A DNA stretch of 64,000 nucleotides from Plasmodiophora brassicae (Eukaryota > Endomyxa > Phytomyxea > Plasmodiophorida > Plasmodiophoridae). Below, piece after piece: positions 40,761 through 51,354 of this stretch. The notes under the pieces are model-generated. The model did not search any database. It saw only the letters and a program-made list of their open reading frames with translations, and was not told where the DNA came from. The translations under genes and the position numbers were made by a program. The stretch spans positions 930,001-994,000 of the forward strand of contig JASFAU010000014.1 in the NCBI GenBank assembly GCA_039704465.1, read 5' to 3'. Within the stretch, counting starts at the first letter, position 1; each line of letters opens with the position of its first letter.

Positions 40761-41589
40761 ATGGGAGTTGACCCGGCACTAATCGCTGGCCGCAAACGCA
40801 TCCATCCGTCATCTGTGGTCGTGACCGGGACCAAGCGGACCTGAATCAATGTCGCGTGCCGGGTTTCGTTCAAGTTGTGTTGCAGGATTCCATTGGATCG
40901 TTAAAGATCTTCACGCGGGACGCTGGGTTGGCACACGTCCAGCGGATCGCATTAGAGGACGGGATGGAGGCGCGTTTCCTCTGGCAGGAACGCGTTCGCG
41001 GGCTGTGCCAGGGCATTGGTATTGACGTTTACGTCGTGACGGCGTCTGTCCCTGCGCTGACCCCGCATGTGCTTATAGGTTTCATCTTGGGCGCTCTGTT
41101 AATCCTCGCGCCGGTGACCGCCTTCAGCACGTACGCATGGCTGCCTACCTACTCCAATCATGCCGTCCCCGTATTGACTCGCCTGTGCCCGTGTTTAGGA
41201 ACGCGGTTACGTTCAGCACGTTCAGCCTGGCGCTGGTATCGATTCGATCCATCGTGTACGGCGTCCTGGTGATCCTGTCGGAATTGCGCCTGAACTTCAT
41301 GCTCACGAACGCCCTGTTCCTGACGACCCACTGGGGACGCTCCTTCTTCTACCTGTGGATCGCCGCCGATGTCCAGAGCTCGTTCTGGTTCCAGCACGCA
41401 TCCGACGTCCTCCTGCAGATTGTCTACTACCTTGTCGTCGTCTTCGCCGTGTGCGCGTCGTTCACCAACCTGCTCCTCGTGTTCAGCGTCACCCACGCCC
41501 CGAAACAGCAACCATCCCCTGTGGCCGCATCGAAACTCCAAGCGGCGCCCGACGCCAACGCCAAGCCCGACCTTGAAGCCGATATCTAA
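40761..41589 (+). CDS. Four-helix membrane protein, COPI-associated/TVP15-like
   Basis: Exon 1 starts at 40761 (MGVDPALIAGRK), exon 2 is 40886-41130 and exon 3 is 41199-41589. The first donor is either 40815 or 40818. Four hydrophobic helices are visible: VLIGFILGALLILAPVTAF, LALVSIRSIVYGVLVIL, FMLTNALFLTTHWGRSFFYL and LLQIVYYLVVVFAVCASF. The ILSELRL...FL...WGRSFFYL pattern matches the COPI-associated/TVP15 family of Golgi membrane proteins. A short Gln/Pro/Ala cytosolic tail follows. The family assignment rests on helix spacing and that one motif. Confidence 0.6.
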
Positions 41590-41866
41590 CCCGTTGCGTC
41601 CCCTTCGTCAGCGCCTTCATAAACAGCCGGCGCCTCACGCATTGTCATCATCGGCGTGGGGCACGCGTCGTCGCCCATGTCCGAAGCTGCATCGTCGCAA
41701 ATGGGGGGTCCCTGTCGTCCCCACTGCATCGGCGGTCGCAGTTTGCCCAGTGCGATCCCCGTCGGCGACTGCAGCGGTGCCTGCATGACCTGTTTTTGGC
41801 GACGGGCGGGCGGCGGGTGTGTGTAGCTCACAACGTGTTGTTTGGTCCGTGGCGCGTTGTGGGTTG

Positions 41867-43602
41867 ATGTCGACGTGGGCGTGCGCTGTCTGCACGTACG
41901 AGAACCGGGCGTCGTCCCGCGCCTGCGAGATCTGCCAGGCGGCGCGGGCGGACGTGCGCGCGCCGGCACGCTGGGCATGTGCGACCTGCACGTACGAGAA
42001 CGACGCGTCGGTGCAGATGTGCGCCATGTGCGGGACGGCGCGATCGGCGTCGGCGCCGACGCCGATGGACATCGATGACGAGAAGCGAGCGGTGCCAGCG
42101 CAGCAGCCGTCGCGCGCGGCTGCCGCCGCTCCAGTTAAGACGACGACGGTGGTGGCCGACCCGCGGGCGCTGGAACGCGCCAAAGAGGAAGAACGCGCCC
42201 GGTTGCAACGGGAGCGTGCCGCCGCGGAACGCGCTCGCGCTGAGCGACTTCAGGAAATCCAGGGCCGGCGCGAGGAGCTCGCTGCCGAACAGGCCGCCAA
42301 CGAGAAACGGAAGGCGGCCGAGCGCCTGAACGCCGCCCTGAAACGGAGCGAGCAGGAGCAGCAGTCGCGGCAGGACACTGAACGGATGAAGCAACGGCGG
42401 GCCGAAGTTGAGCGTCAGGTAGGCCCGCTCTGGCTCCCGAGCACGTATTCGTTCCTGGCGTCTGAATTGGCCTTCGCTGCGCAGATCGCTGACATCCCAT
42501 CTGCCGTGCGGTTGCTTCGCGACCGATACGGCATGGACGGGTTGCTGGACGTCCTGGCCGTCATTGCCCGCATTCTTCGCGCGATCTGTGCCGATCCGCA
42601 CAACGACAGGCTGAGGACGATTCGCACGGCGTCGTCCGTGTACCGAACGCGGATCCAGCCGCGTCTCGGTGCGTCGACGATCATGGCCGTCCTCGGGTTC
42701 GAGCGCAAGTCGGTGATGGCGGACGATGACGCCGAGCCGCAGGAGGTGCTCTACATGCCGGAGCCGAGCGACACGGGGCGGCTGCGCGCCGAGCTGGACA
42801 AGATGGAGGCGCTGCTGAACCGCCCCGAGACGCGGTTCGCCGAGATTGTCAAAGGCGTCGACGACAGCGACGGTCGCGTGCTGCGTTTCGCGATGGCGTT
42901 CGCGAAGATCGTCGAGAACGTTCTCATCGCGCCCTCGTCGTCCATTGCGCGTAAGATCGATACGCGGGCGGACCTCTGGGGCGCCTGTTTCGCGCCCCTC
43001 GGCGCTGCCGGTGAGGCCGCCCTGGCCGAGTTTGGGTTCACGTCGAAGGGCGCTACCTGGGAATTCCTAGCCACGCCGACGACGCTGAAGAAGTTGCAGA
43101 AGGTTCAGCGCGACCTGCAGAAGGAAATCGCGGCGCGTATGCCCCAGTCTGCGGTCGTTCGCGCGACGTCGTACGTGTTCGACCACAACAGCCTGCCCGG
43201 GGCCAGAGCGCTGGTCGAGAAGTTCATCGCCGTGCTGACCAACGTTGTCAACGACCAGCACCAGACGAAACACCACCTGGTCCCCCTGGTTCCGCTCTTC
43301 GTGCGTCCCCGTCGCCGGTCCGATCGTGCGTTTATTCGTGCTGACTTGCGCCCCGCTGCTGTAGAAACTGTCTGGGCCCGTGGATGGCGCGCGAGAGTTC
43401 GTGACGGCGCTCGGCCTCGAGATCGCGCCCGACCTGTCGACGGCCAGGGTCCCGTACCCGTACCAGAACGGAGTGGAGACGTTCAAGATCAACCTCGACA
43501 TCCTACAACGGACATGGAAGAAACTGGCGGCATCGGCCAGGTACGCGCGCGCGTCCCCGTTGTTCGACCGCCCTGCTGACGGTGCGCTGCCCTTGCAGAT
43601 GA
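41867..43602 (+). CDS. RanBP2-zinc-finger and triple PUB-domain protein
   Basis: The exons 41867-43279, 43365-43540 and a 4-nt end 43599-43602 give about 530 residues. Two RanBP2-type zinc fingers open the protein (WACAVCTYENRASSRACEIC and WACATCTYENDASVQMCAMC), a type that often binds ubiquitin. An alanine/arginine/glutamate coiled coil follows (about 95-185). Three PUB-type helical domains then end at AVLGF, AEFGF and TALGL. PUB domains dock the p97/Cdc48 ATPase, so the protein probably links ubiquitin to p97. The last exon is uncertain: reading through the final intron instead adds about 50 low-complexity residues. The start is the ATG directly before the first zinc finger. Confidence 0.8.
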
Positions 43603-43832
43603 GCCCAGGCAGGTCTCTCGCAAATATACAATGTTCGGATCCAACGCCCGCCTGCTGCGGCGACGAACCGGCGCCCCTGTGGGCGTAACGCTGTTTGCGC
43701 CCGCATGAAGGCCCTGTGCCGAGCGCTGGGCCCGAGTCGGACCCGGTTGCCGTGGTCCTGCATATCTAGGCGGCGCGGGCACCGCCTCCCGGGACCGGCA
43801 CTACCGCTTGTCCTCTGCCCCAGACGATCTTG

Positions 43833-44801
43833 ATGAGCGGGTGCGTTCTCCTGCGCCTGCTCCCGGCGCTCGTCGCCGCAGCGCTGGCCCACGACGACCC
43901 GGCCGGCGACGTTGGCGGGTACGTGGCGACCGCCGACCCGGCCCTAGTCTGCGCGCGGACGTCCATCGTTGTCGAGGCGCTCGACGACGTCCAGGACAGG
44001 GTCGACTGCGCCCAGCGCTGCAATCGTTCGCGTCGATGCGCGACGTTCGCGTTCTCGCCCGGCACCCGCCAGTGCCTACAGTCGCCGCTGCGTGCCTGCC
44101 ACCTGCGCCTGACCGCGTCCTGCGAGTCGGCGCACGGGTTCGACGTCTACGAGAAGGCGCTGGCGCTGCCCGTGCCCGTCGCGACGGCCTGGTGGCTCAC
44201 GCGAGCGTCGCCCATCGCGCGCCTTGACGTGCCCGACCGACACCGTTTGGAGACCGTCGAGTGGGACGCCGGCGGCGCAGGCGGCGCGTGCCGTACCCGC
44301 CTGGAGCGGTGCCGGCGCGGGCAGGACGACGAGCTGTCCGTCAACCCGAACTCGTGCGAGCGGCTGTGCCACAGGAAGCACCGGTGCGAAGCGTTCGAGC
44401 ACATGGTGTTCTGGCCGGACGGCATCGCCACGGTCACCTGCCGCCTGTTCCAGTCGTCGTTCCTGCGCGGCCACGGCCACCTGCTCCTCGAGAACAGCAC
44501 GCAGGATGCCACGACGGCGTCGTACCACCACCGCACCCGGCACACGATCGGCGTCGTGGCGCCGGTCTACCCCAACGAGGCGCCTGCCAGCGAACCCGGG
44601 TGCGGCCGCCACCAGCCCGACCCGAAACCGGCGGCCCGCCTTCGTTTCCAGAGCGGTGCGGTCGCCGATCGGGACGCCGCGTCTGGCACGGGACGGGAGC
44701 GACGTCCGCGATCCATTGCCGAACCGCTGGCCTACACGCTCGCCTGCCTCGCCGTCGCCGTACTGGCCACGTTCTGGATACAGATGGGGCAATCGGGTTA
44801 A
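43833..44801 (+). CDS. Cysteine-rich type I membrane protein with PAN/Apple-like ectodomain
   Basis: An intronless 322-residue frame. A signal peptide (MSGCVLLRLLPALVAAALA) is followed by two Cys-rich blocks, CAQRCNRSRRCATFAFSP... and CERLCHRKHRCEAFEHMVF. Each has the C..RC....C..F spacing of PAN/Apple modules, which bind proteins or carbohydrates outside cells. A proline/arginine-rich stalk leads to a C-terminal transmembrane helix (AYTLACLAVAVLATFWIQ) and a very short cytosolic tail. The domain call is by cysteine spacing only. It may be a surface adhesion protein. Confidence 0.6.
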   Translation: MSGCVLLRLLPALVAAALAHDDPAGDVGGYVATADPALVCARTSIVVEALDDVQDRVDCAQRCNRSRRCATFAFSPGTRQCLQSPLRACHLRLTASCESAHGFDVYEKALALPVPVATAWWLTRASPIARLDVPDRHRLETVEWDAGGAGGACRTRLERCRRGQDDELSVNPNSCERLCHRKHRCEAFEHMVFWPDGIATVTCRLFQSSFLRGHGHLLLENSTQDATTASYHHRTRHTIGVVAPVYPNEAPASEPGCGRHQPDPKPAARLRFQSGAVADRDAASGTGRERRPRSIAEPLAYTLACLAVAVLATFWIQMGQSG

Positions 44802-44864
44802 GGAGGCTGCGCGCCCCCATTGTTCTCGTGCTGTGGTAGCCGGCCTGATCGACGAGTGTCACAT

Positions 44865-45868
44865 ATGGCATCGGCGCCGCCGACCCTGTTCGACCCGGCG
44901 TACCGGCGCGCGCGCGAGGACGAACGCTTCGCCATGTCGGCCGACGAGTACCTTGCCGCGCACAACGTCGTCGACTACGTGGACGACGCCATCCGCCTGC
45001 TGGCCGAATCGGGCGACAGCGCCCCGCTGGACTTCCTGGCCGCCTAGTACGTCGCTGGGGCCGGTTCGACCGGTGGCGCATTGCTCTGACCATGCGGCAA
45101 GCTTTACGAACGTGCTGTCGGGCGACAACGTCATCTTCCGCAACTTCGCGTACGTCCAGGCGACGCCCCGTAACCGCCGGTCCTTCATCCGGCACGTCCG
45201 CGACACGTTCCAGCGCTTCGACGCCAACGAACGTAAGCATGGGTCGGCGTGCCTGGCGCGCACGACCTGACCTGGGGCGATCCTGCACAGCAACGACCGT
45301 GGCGAGCCTGCACCAGCTGCTGTGCCTGCTGTGCCCCGACTACCCGATCGACTACGTGCGCTGCGCCTACCGAATCGGGGCCGTGCGCCAGCGCGCGCCG
45401 GCCGACGACGACGATGCGCAGGTGCCCGGGGCGCTGCCGTTCGCCCACTTCAGCCTGCACGCGTTCCTGTTCCTGTACTTTGCCGAGTTCGTCCGCCTCG
45501 CAGCGAGGGTCGCCGACGACGACCGCGTCGACGCCGCTGTGAACCGGGGGGCCCTGCTCGAGGCCATCGTGAAGGAGCTCGTGTCGCACAGGCACGGGCA
45601 GATGTGTGCACCGCCGACCAGCGTGCTGCGCGACGTCCTGTCCCGACCGGCGCGCCCGGGATCGCCCGTCGACGGCACGACAACGTTCGACGAGTTCTGC
45701 GCCGACCTGTTCGCCGACGCCACGTTGCCCGGGGCGCTGCTGGAACCGCGATCCTATGCCGAGCTTCGCGAGGGCATCGACAGGCTCCTGGAGAGCCTGT
45801 CCCTGAACCGGTCATCGGGCACCATGCACCGCCACTCGAAGAAGAAGGGCCGGGCAGCAAAGAAGTAG
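44865..45868 (+). CDS. CSTPP1: CSTPP1 homologue (centriolar-satellite tubulin polyglutamylase complex regulator)
   Basis: Three exons (44865-45046, 45102-45232, 45291-45868) give 296 residues (human CSTPP1/C11orf49 is 331). Family landmarks in order: SADEYLAAHNVVDYVDDAI, LDFLAAYFTNVLSG, VIFRNFAYVQATPRNRRSF, LLCLLCPDYPIDY and HFSLHAFLFLYFAEFV. CSTPP1 controls the localisation and activity of the tubulin polyglutamylase complex, hence microtubule and ciliary tubulin modification. The first intron ends in AAG, an uncommon but valid acceptor. The C-terminus is basic (HSKKKGRAAKK). Confidence 0.9.
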
Positions 45869-45943
45869 CATGGGTCGCCGGGCAGGCGCAACGCCCGATA
45901 CAGGCTTAGGGTCCCCCCATGCGTCGATGTGGGAATGACCATG

Positions 45944-46800
45944 TTAGAACACGAGCGGGACCAGGCGCTTCCACCCGGGTGGCGTCCGCATGCCCTTCTT
46001 GGCGTACCAGTCGAGGGTGGCCGTGGCGCGCCCGGCGAGGTACCACGAGGAGAACCAGACCATCGCCCAGGCGTACCAGGTCGAGATGCTCTGTCGACGA
46101 ACGATGCCACAGGTCAGCCAGCAGGCGACGGACGATGCAGGTGGACGAACCAGGGCGGCCCCGACCCAGGACACGATCTCGAACAGGTAGTGCGGGCTGG
46201 CAACGTAGGCGAACAGGCCGCCGCGGGGCACAACGTGGCGCATGTCGCCCGGCTTGCGAAGGTTCGCCAGCAGCCTAACCGCGCTGTCGTTAGGCGAGAG
46301 GACCCCCCGACCGGTGCGGATGGCGGGTACCAGTGGTGGTAGAAGTTGCCGAGCTGGCCGACCAACCAGACGAGCAGGCCGAGGTGGGCGACGGCGGCGC
46401 TGCCCTCAGCAGGCGCGGTCGACGTGAGGATGACGCTGGACAGGGTGTACCCGCCGCCGACGAACGCAATCGTCCAGAGGTTCGTCCGCCCCGAGAACTT
46501 GTGCAGGAACAGGCACTCCAGGCAGCGTTTCGTGTAGTGCGCCATCATCAGGGCCGCCGCCGCCCGATGGGACCGGGCGGGCCCGACCACGAACGCCGGC
46601 GCGATCCCCGCCGGCAGGTAGAACAGCAGCATGCCCAGCCGGGCCGGCACCGCCCAGGCCGACCCGTTGTCCGCGAACTTGCTGTACTGCAGGTGCAGGA
46701 GCCCGCGCGATTCGCTCAGGTACAGGACGGGCGCGAACGCCACCAGCAGCCCGGCCACGCAATCCTGCCATGCTACGCCCGCCATCATCATCATCGCCAT
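45944..46800 (-). CDS. Steroid 5-alpha-reductase / enoyl-CoA reductase family membrane enzyme
   Basis: Two exons (46800-46331, 46274-45944; 56-nt intron) give 266 residues with about six hydrophobic helices. MMAHYTKRCLECLFLHKFSG resembles the HY.KR..E..F.HRFS motif of TECR, and GQLGNFYHHWLLANLRKPG its QLGN...H....LR. The C-terminal reductase core is PRGGLFAYVASPHYLFEIVS and WKRLVPLVF. TECR performs the last step of very-long-chain fatty acid elongation in the ER; SRD5A members reduce steroids or polyprenol. The protein matches TECR slightly better but lacks its N-terminal ubiquitin-like domain. The MAMMMMAG start is unusual but is the only ATG cluster. Confidence 0.82.
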
Positions 46801-47088
46801 CAGTCACGGTCTCATAAAAATGTATTTGGCGGGCGTCGTTTTGGACCGTCCCGGCAGCGGGGCCTGTACCGCGCGCACCGCGACTCCCTAGTACAGGTAC
46901 GTCGTAGGCAGCTGCACGGGGCATAAAGCCCACCCTCAATATTTCTGTCGGCGCGGCACGGCGACGGGTCGGAAGCTGCAGTGCGCGAGGACGGGGCCCA
47001 CTGCTGCTGCACGTGTCGACGTGCGGTGGGGCGTCCAAAACTGACCAGGGCGCCGGCGAGCCTCGGTAGGAACTCCGCCGCGCCGCAG

Positions 47089-47640
47089 ATGGAGTACGTC
47101 GTGTATGACGACGACGGCGGCGGCGACGACGACGACGACGCCGGCACGCCGTCCTACACGTTCGTCGACGCGTCGTCCGCGCGCCGAGCGTTCAACCTGG
47201 CGCTGTTGCGCGTGCTCGATGCGTGGCAGATGACGCTCCATAGCGTAGGGCGCGTTGGGCAGCCGCCTCGTAACGCGTTCGTAATCTGGTGCAGGTCTGG
47301 ATCGCGCTTGCAGTGCGCGTTGGCGGCGCTGGCGATGATCTGCGACGCGTTCGTCTGGAGATCGCCAGGTACCAGTTTGGGGACGCGGACGCGTTGAGTG
47401 CCACGCTGGGCGCCCTGATCCAGGGCTGGTGCGCCAGCGTCCAGAGAAGCGTACGCCCGCCGGACCACATGTCGTGGCGGGTTGCACCCGTCTGAGCATA
47501 CCGTCTGTGTATAGAGACCCGCCGATGCGCCCTGGTTCAGCTCGACCGGCGCCTCCGAGCTCGGGCGCCTGCAGCGGACGCTCGCGTCCATCCCCGCGTG
47601 CCCAGATCCCGCACCTCCAGAACCCATCGTCCACGAGCCT
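47089..47640 (+). CDS. TSR2: TSR2-like pre-rRNA processing protein (3' end unresolved)
   Basis: Exons 47089-47244, 47295-47450 and 47515-47640, with 50- and 64-nt introns, give about 146 residues. After an acidic N-terminus (DDDGGGDDDDDAG) comes ARRAFNLALLRVLDAWQMTL and IALAVRVGGAGDDL, the F...+..+L..W..L..A+..GG pattern of the TSR2/WGG domain. LGALIQGWCASVQRS follows. TSR2 escorts eS26 to nascent 40S subunits. A consensus donor (GTAAAC at 47641) leads to exon 4 at 47708 in phase, so the protein probably continues, but the family does not help there. The WGG signature is weak (VGG), so the call is moderate. Confidence 0.55.
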
Positions 47641-47707
47641 GTAAACACGGCCTGGCGCCCCCCTTTCAGAGGTACCTCACGCCTGACTGTCGGTGTCCCT
47701 GTTTCAG

Positions 47708-48193
47708 GGGCCGGCCGCAGCCGAATGGCGGAGACCGGCGCCTCGATCCAGGGCGGTCGTCTCGCTGGAGGACATGGTCACGCCCAGTATGCCGATTGGC
47801 GGCAGCGTCAGCGGCAAGCAGGACTCGCGACCGACCGTCCCCGCTCTGCTCCAGCCCCGTCGTCATGCCCGTGCGACAGCCTACGTGCGATCGGGGCGCT
47901 GGCCAGGTGTCCGATCGTCGTCGAACTCGGCCCGAATCTTCCTGGGACGCTGCCGGTTGCAGGCCGCCCTCGACTACGTCGACGGCGGCCACGATCCCGT
48001 ACGATGCCGTCACGACGTCGGTGCCGTGTGACCCGCGTTGTTAACGACGCCCGGCTAGGCGCAGGCGCTCTCGTACGCGTGTCAGACCGCGTATCCGGAC
48101 GAGCCATGGTCCTTCGACGCACCTGTGGACGACGACGCCCGCCTACAAGGCAATTGGCCTGCGCGCCGATGGAACAGCGCGCTGGTGTACTGA
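47708..48193 (+). CDS. Unassigned exons between the TSR2-like and histone-fold genes
   Basis: An acceptor at 47707 opens a frame with VVSLEDMVTPSMPIGGSVSG. A further coding-like stretch, AALDYVDGGHDP (about 47972-47999), is joined by a GT-AG intron to ALSYACQTAYPDEPWSFDAP and ends at a stop at 48191. These may be the 3' exons of the TSR2-like gene or a separate gene starting at the ATG near 47775. The end overlaps the start proposed for the next gene, so at least one model is wrong. No domain is recognised. Confidence 0.3.
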
Positions 48194-48630
48194 CGCTGCC
48201 TGCAGACGACACGGCACGAGCGATCCTGGGGAAAGCGGTGGCCATCGAGATCGGCGTGGCTGGGTTCTCAAGCTCGTCGTCGCATGCCGCCGACGTGTTA
48301 ACCGATCTCGTGGCCTCGTTCTTGCAGGACGTTGCGCGTCAGGCCAACCAGAGCGGACGTACGCTGCCGTTCGTCGTGCGCCCGACGCCGATCTTCGTCT
48401 GACGACTGCTGCGTCCAGATTGCACGCTGACACCTGACCTGGCGATGGCGACGCTGGCCCGGGTGACCGGCGCTGGGGAGCGCGAGCTGGGCGCGCACCT
48501 GCGCGACGAGATCGTCGGCGGCGAGCAGCGCATGCGCGACCTGCTCGACAAGATCAGGAGCTCGCCCATGGACATCGTCCTGACGGCGCAGGAGGCCAGC
48601 GACTCCAACAAGCGACCTCGCATCGAATAA
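48169..48630 (+). CDS. Small histone-fold (bromodomain-associated type) protein
   Basis: Two exons (48169-48358, 48419-48630) around a 60-nt intron give 133 residues. ARAILGKAVAIEIGVAGF, SSSSSHAADVLTDLV, ASFLQDVARQANQSG follows the histone-fold pattern of BTP/TAF-type proteins: helix 1 with a GF turn, then an A...LTDL long helix and a third helix. A second helical region follows (RELGAHLRDEIVGGEQRM, RDLLDKIRSS). Such proteins pair with partners in TFIID or SAGA; SUPT7L is one comparison. The start at 48169 is the first ATG in frame, but upstream exons are possible. Confidence 0.55.
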
Positions 48631-48759
48631 GTATAATTGTACGAACCATTCCGGTGTCGCCTCGTGACCCGCTGCGAGCGTCTTCGCGTCAGCACGCGCG
48701 CGCGCTCGATATTTCATGATCGGCGCCTGTACCATCCCCACCCTGGACAGGGCGCGCCC

Positions 48760-51125
48760 ATGGTATGCTCACCGCGTCGCAGCAACGTTTTCGAGGCCGG
48801 CTGTCGCGTCCCTGACATTGTCCACGCCTGGGACAAGGTACCCGCCTACACCGTCCGCGTTCTACGTCGCTAAGCGATTGCAGGCGTCGCGTGCGGAACG
48901 CGCCCGGATCCTGCACGAATTCACGGCGCGGTTCTCGGCCGCCGTCCCGCTGCTGGATGACGAGCTCGGGTCGTGGTCGTCGCTGCTGTTCACCCGGTTC
49001 ACGACGGCGTGGCGCCTGTCGTACTCGCTGGGCACGTCCGTCACCCCGCACATGCTCGCCATCCGCCTGTTCCTTCGCAGCGCGCAATCGCAGCGCTTCC
49101 TGGACGAGCTGCTGGCCATCGGCGGCCTGCACACGCTGCTCGACCTGATCTCGCAGGAGGCCGAGGTCGTCGAGCGCGACAAACGCCAGGCCCTGGTCCT
49201 GCTCCGCGCCCTGGTCGGCATGTCCGACCAGGTCTGCAACCTGTTCTGCCAGACCGATGGCCTGCGCCTCTGCCGGCGCGCTCTGATGGCGAACCTGGGC
49301 GAGCGCACGCAGGCGCGCGCCATCGACCTGATCGCCGACATCGCCGGCAGGCCGTCGCCGACGAACCCTCGGCACCAGCTCGACGCCCAGGAGACGTTGC
49401 TGCTGCTGTGCGCGCCCCTCTCCAAGTCGCCCGTCGCGTGCAAGGCGCTGGCCCTTCGCGCGCTGGCCCAGGTCGTCATGGAGAGCCGGCACCCGCGGCG
49501 AACGCGGACGATCCCGCTGGACGAGCGGTTCGCGGGGCGCATCGTCGCGATGATGTCGCTGGACCACCAGCAGATCCACGCGCAGGCGTCGGCCCTGCTC
49601 GTGCACCTGTGCAACAGCCGGCCCGAGCTGATGCTGACCGACGTCATCATCGGCGCCCTGGTCAACATCGTCAACGCCGAGATCGTCCTCAGCGCGTCGT
49701 CGTCGTCGGCAGCGGCGTCGTCGGCGGCGTCGTCATCGCCGTCGTCCGTCACGCTATCGGAGGCGGGTGGTGCCGTCGGCCACACTGGCGCCCTGGACAA
49801 GTCGCCCACTGGCAAGGACAGCGGCGCGTTCGCGTCGCTGTCGCCTGGAGCGCGGGCGGCGCGTACCCTCACCGACCTGCAGCCGCTGACGCTGTCGGCG
49901 GCGACGCTCATGGTCGACCGGGGCGTCCTGCGAGGCCTGACCCACATGTACTGCAACCTGCAGTCGTACGAGGCGCAGCAGATCGCCAACCAGGCCCTGC
50001 AGGCGCTGCTGCACGTCCTGCCCGACAGGGAGGACGCCCTGCGCGACCTGATGGGGCCGGACATCTTCGCCGCCTTCAGCAAGCGCCTACAGGGCGGCCA
50101 GCTGTACCGCGTCTTCACCGATGCCAATCGCAGGGCGGTCCGGGAGGCCATCCTCGGGCACGGCCCGACGACCGCCGCGTCGTTGGCGGCAACGACGACA
50201 GCGGCTGTAGCGGCAGCGTCCCCAGCAGCGCCACAGGACTTCAGGTACGGTTTCGTGGCGACACGACGCGGATCGTGACGATGCGCTGTGCTCTCCCTAG
50301 GGATATGGACGACGATGCGATGGATGCGGCGGCGACGACGGGTACTGCTGGGGGCGGGGCGACGACGACGACGGCGACGACGACAGCGCCTGCCGGCCAT
50401 GACGAGGACGAGGGCGAGCAGGACGGCGGCGGGTTGGAGGCGTCGGCGCGCGAGGACGTCCTGATCGGGAACGCGGCGCTGAACCGCCTGGCCGTCAAGC
50501 TGGCGGTCGACAAGGGCGTTGCCGATGCCGAGCTTCGCGCCCAGCAAGCGTTCCGGTTGGCGACCAAGGCGCAGGACCAGCGCCCACCGCAGATCGCCCG
50601 GCGCGTCATGACGAAACAGGTCGTTCAGCCCAGCGCGACCGCGGGCAAGCCGCAGGCAGCGAACCTGGAGGCGGTCGCCGAGGACGCCGCCGCCGATGAC
50701 AGCTCCGACACGTCGTCGGCGGTCGGGGCGCCCGGTCACCGCCCGCACGCGTCGTCCCTGTCGTCGATGCCGTCGGTCTCCCGGATGACGTCGCTGCTGG
50801 CGCCCAGGCGCAGCCGCAGGCCGACCACGAAGCGGATCAGCGAGGCGCTCGTGCAGTCGCTGACGAAGTCGGCGCTGCACGCCCGGAAGTCGAGCGACAA
50901 GGCGGCGGCGCTGTTCGTCCCGATGGCCATCCCCAACCTGCAGGCCGGCACCGTCCTGTTCAACCAGCACTCGGGCCTGGACCCGAACGACGAGATGGCG
51001 GCGCAGTCCACCGAGAAGTAAGTACGTCCATCGTCTGCCGACGGGTCCACTTACCCTCTGGTCGATGTGCCAGGCTGCTGCAGGACTACAAAGACCTCCT
51101 GAAAGGCGTCAACCAGCCGAAGTAG
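48760..51125 (+). CDS. ARMH1: ARMH1-like armadillo-helical protein
   Basis: Four exons (48760-48837, 48884-50244, 50301-51017, 51074-51125) with 46- to 56-nt introns give 735 residues. The N-terminus joins in phase to VHAWDKASRAERARILHEF, matching the W..A....R..IL..F block of ARMH1. Armadillo-like repeats follow (LLFTRFTTAWRLSYSLGT, FLDELLAIGGLHTLLDLI, QQIANQALQALLHVL). The family occurs mainly in organisms with cilia. The C-terminal 240 residues are an extension with Ala/Thr-rich, acidic and basic disordered stretches, ending LLQDYKDLLKGVN. Antisense and alternative frames of about 700 codons across the locus are shadows of its high GC. Confidence 0.8.
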
Positions 51126-51354
51126 TGTAAAGGAGGGAGCTGATGATCGCTACGTCGTTTCCAGTAGAGCCCGTTCGCTGGCTGGGCGGCGTCTGCGCCA
51201 GGTCGACCTCGGGCGCCGCAGAGCGCTAGACGTTATCGCCTTGCAGCGGGGGTTCCTGGTCTCGCCGAACGCGAACGTGACGTCGGCGTCGGGTCGATCG
51301 CAGCAGGTTGATGCACCGAAATTAGACGGTGCCGAACCAGACGCGCGGCCGTCG
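51126..51354. other. Short gap between ARMH1 and the EndoG-type nuclease
   Basis: Both genes read rightward. The open frame before the nuclease ATG has no recognisable sequence. Confidence 0.4.

Noticed and set aside
48862..50970. A 702-codon minus-strand open frame antisense to ARMH1
   Set aside because: It is arginine/proline-rich low-complexity sequence created by GC-rich codons of the sense gene. The sense frame has ARMH1 motifs, a consistent splice pattern and a proper start.
48973..51021. A 682-codon plus-strand frame overlapping ARMH1 in another phase
   Set aside because: It is a shadow frame made of repetitive Ala/Arg/Pro text with no domain; the ARMH1 frame explains the region.
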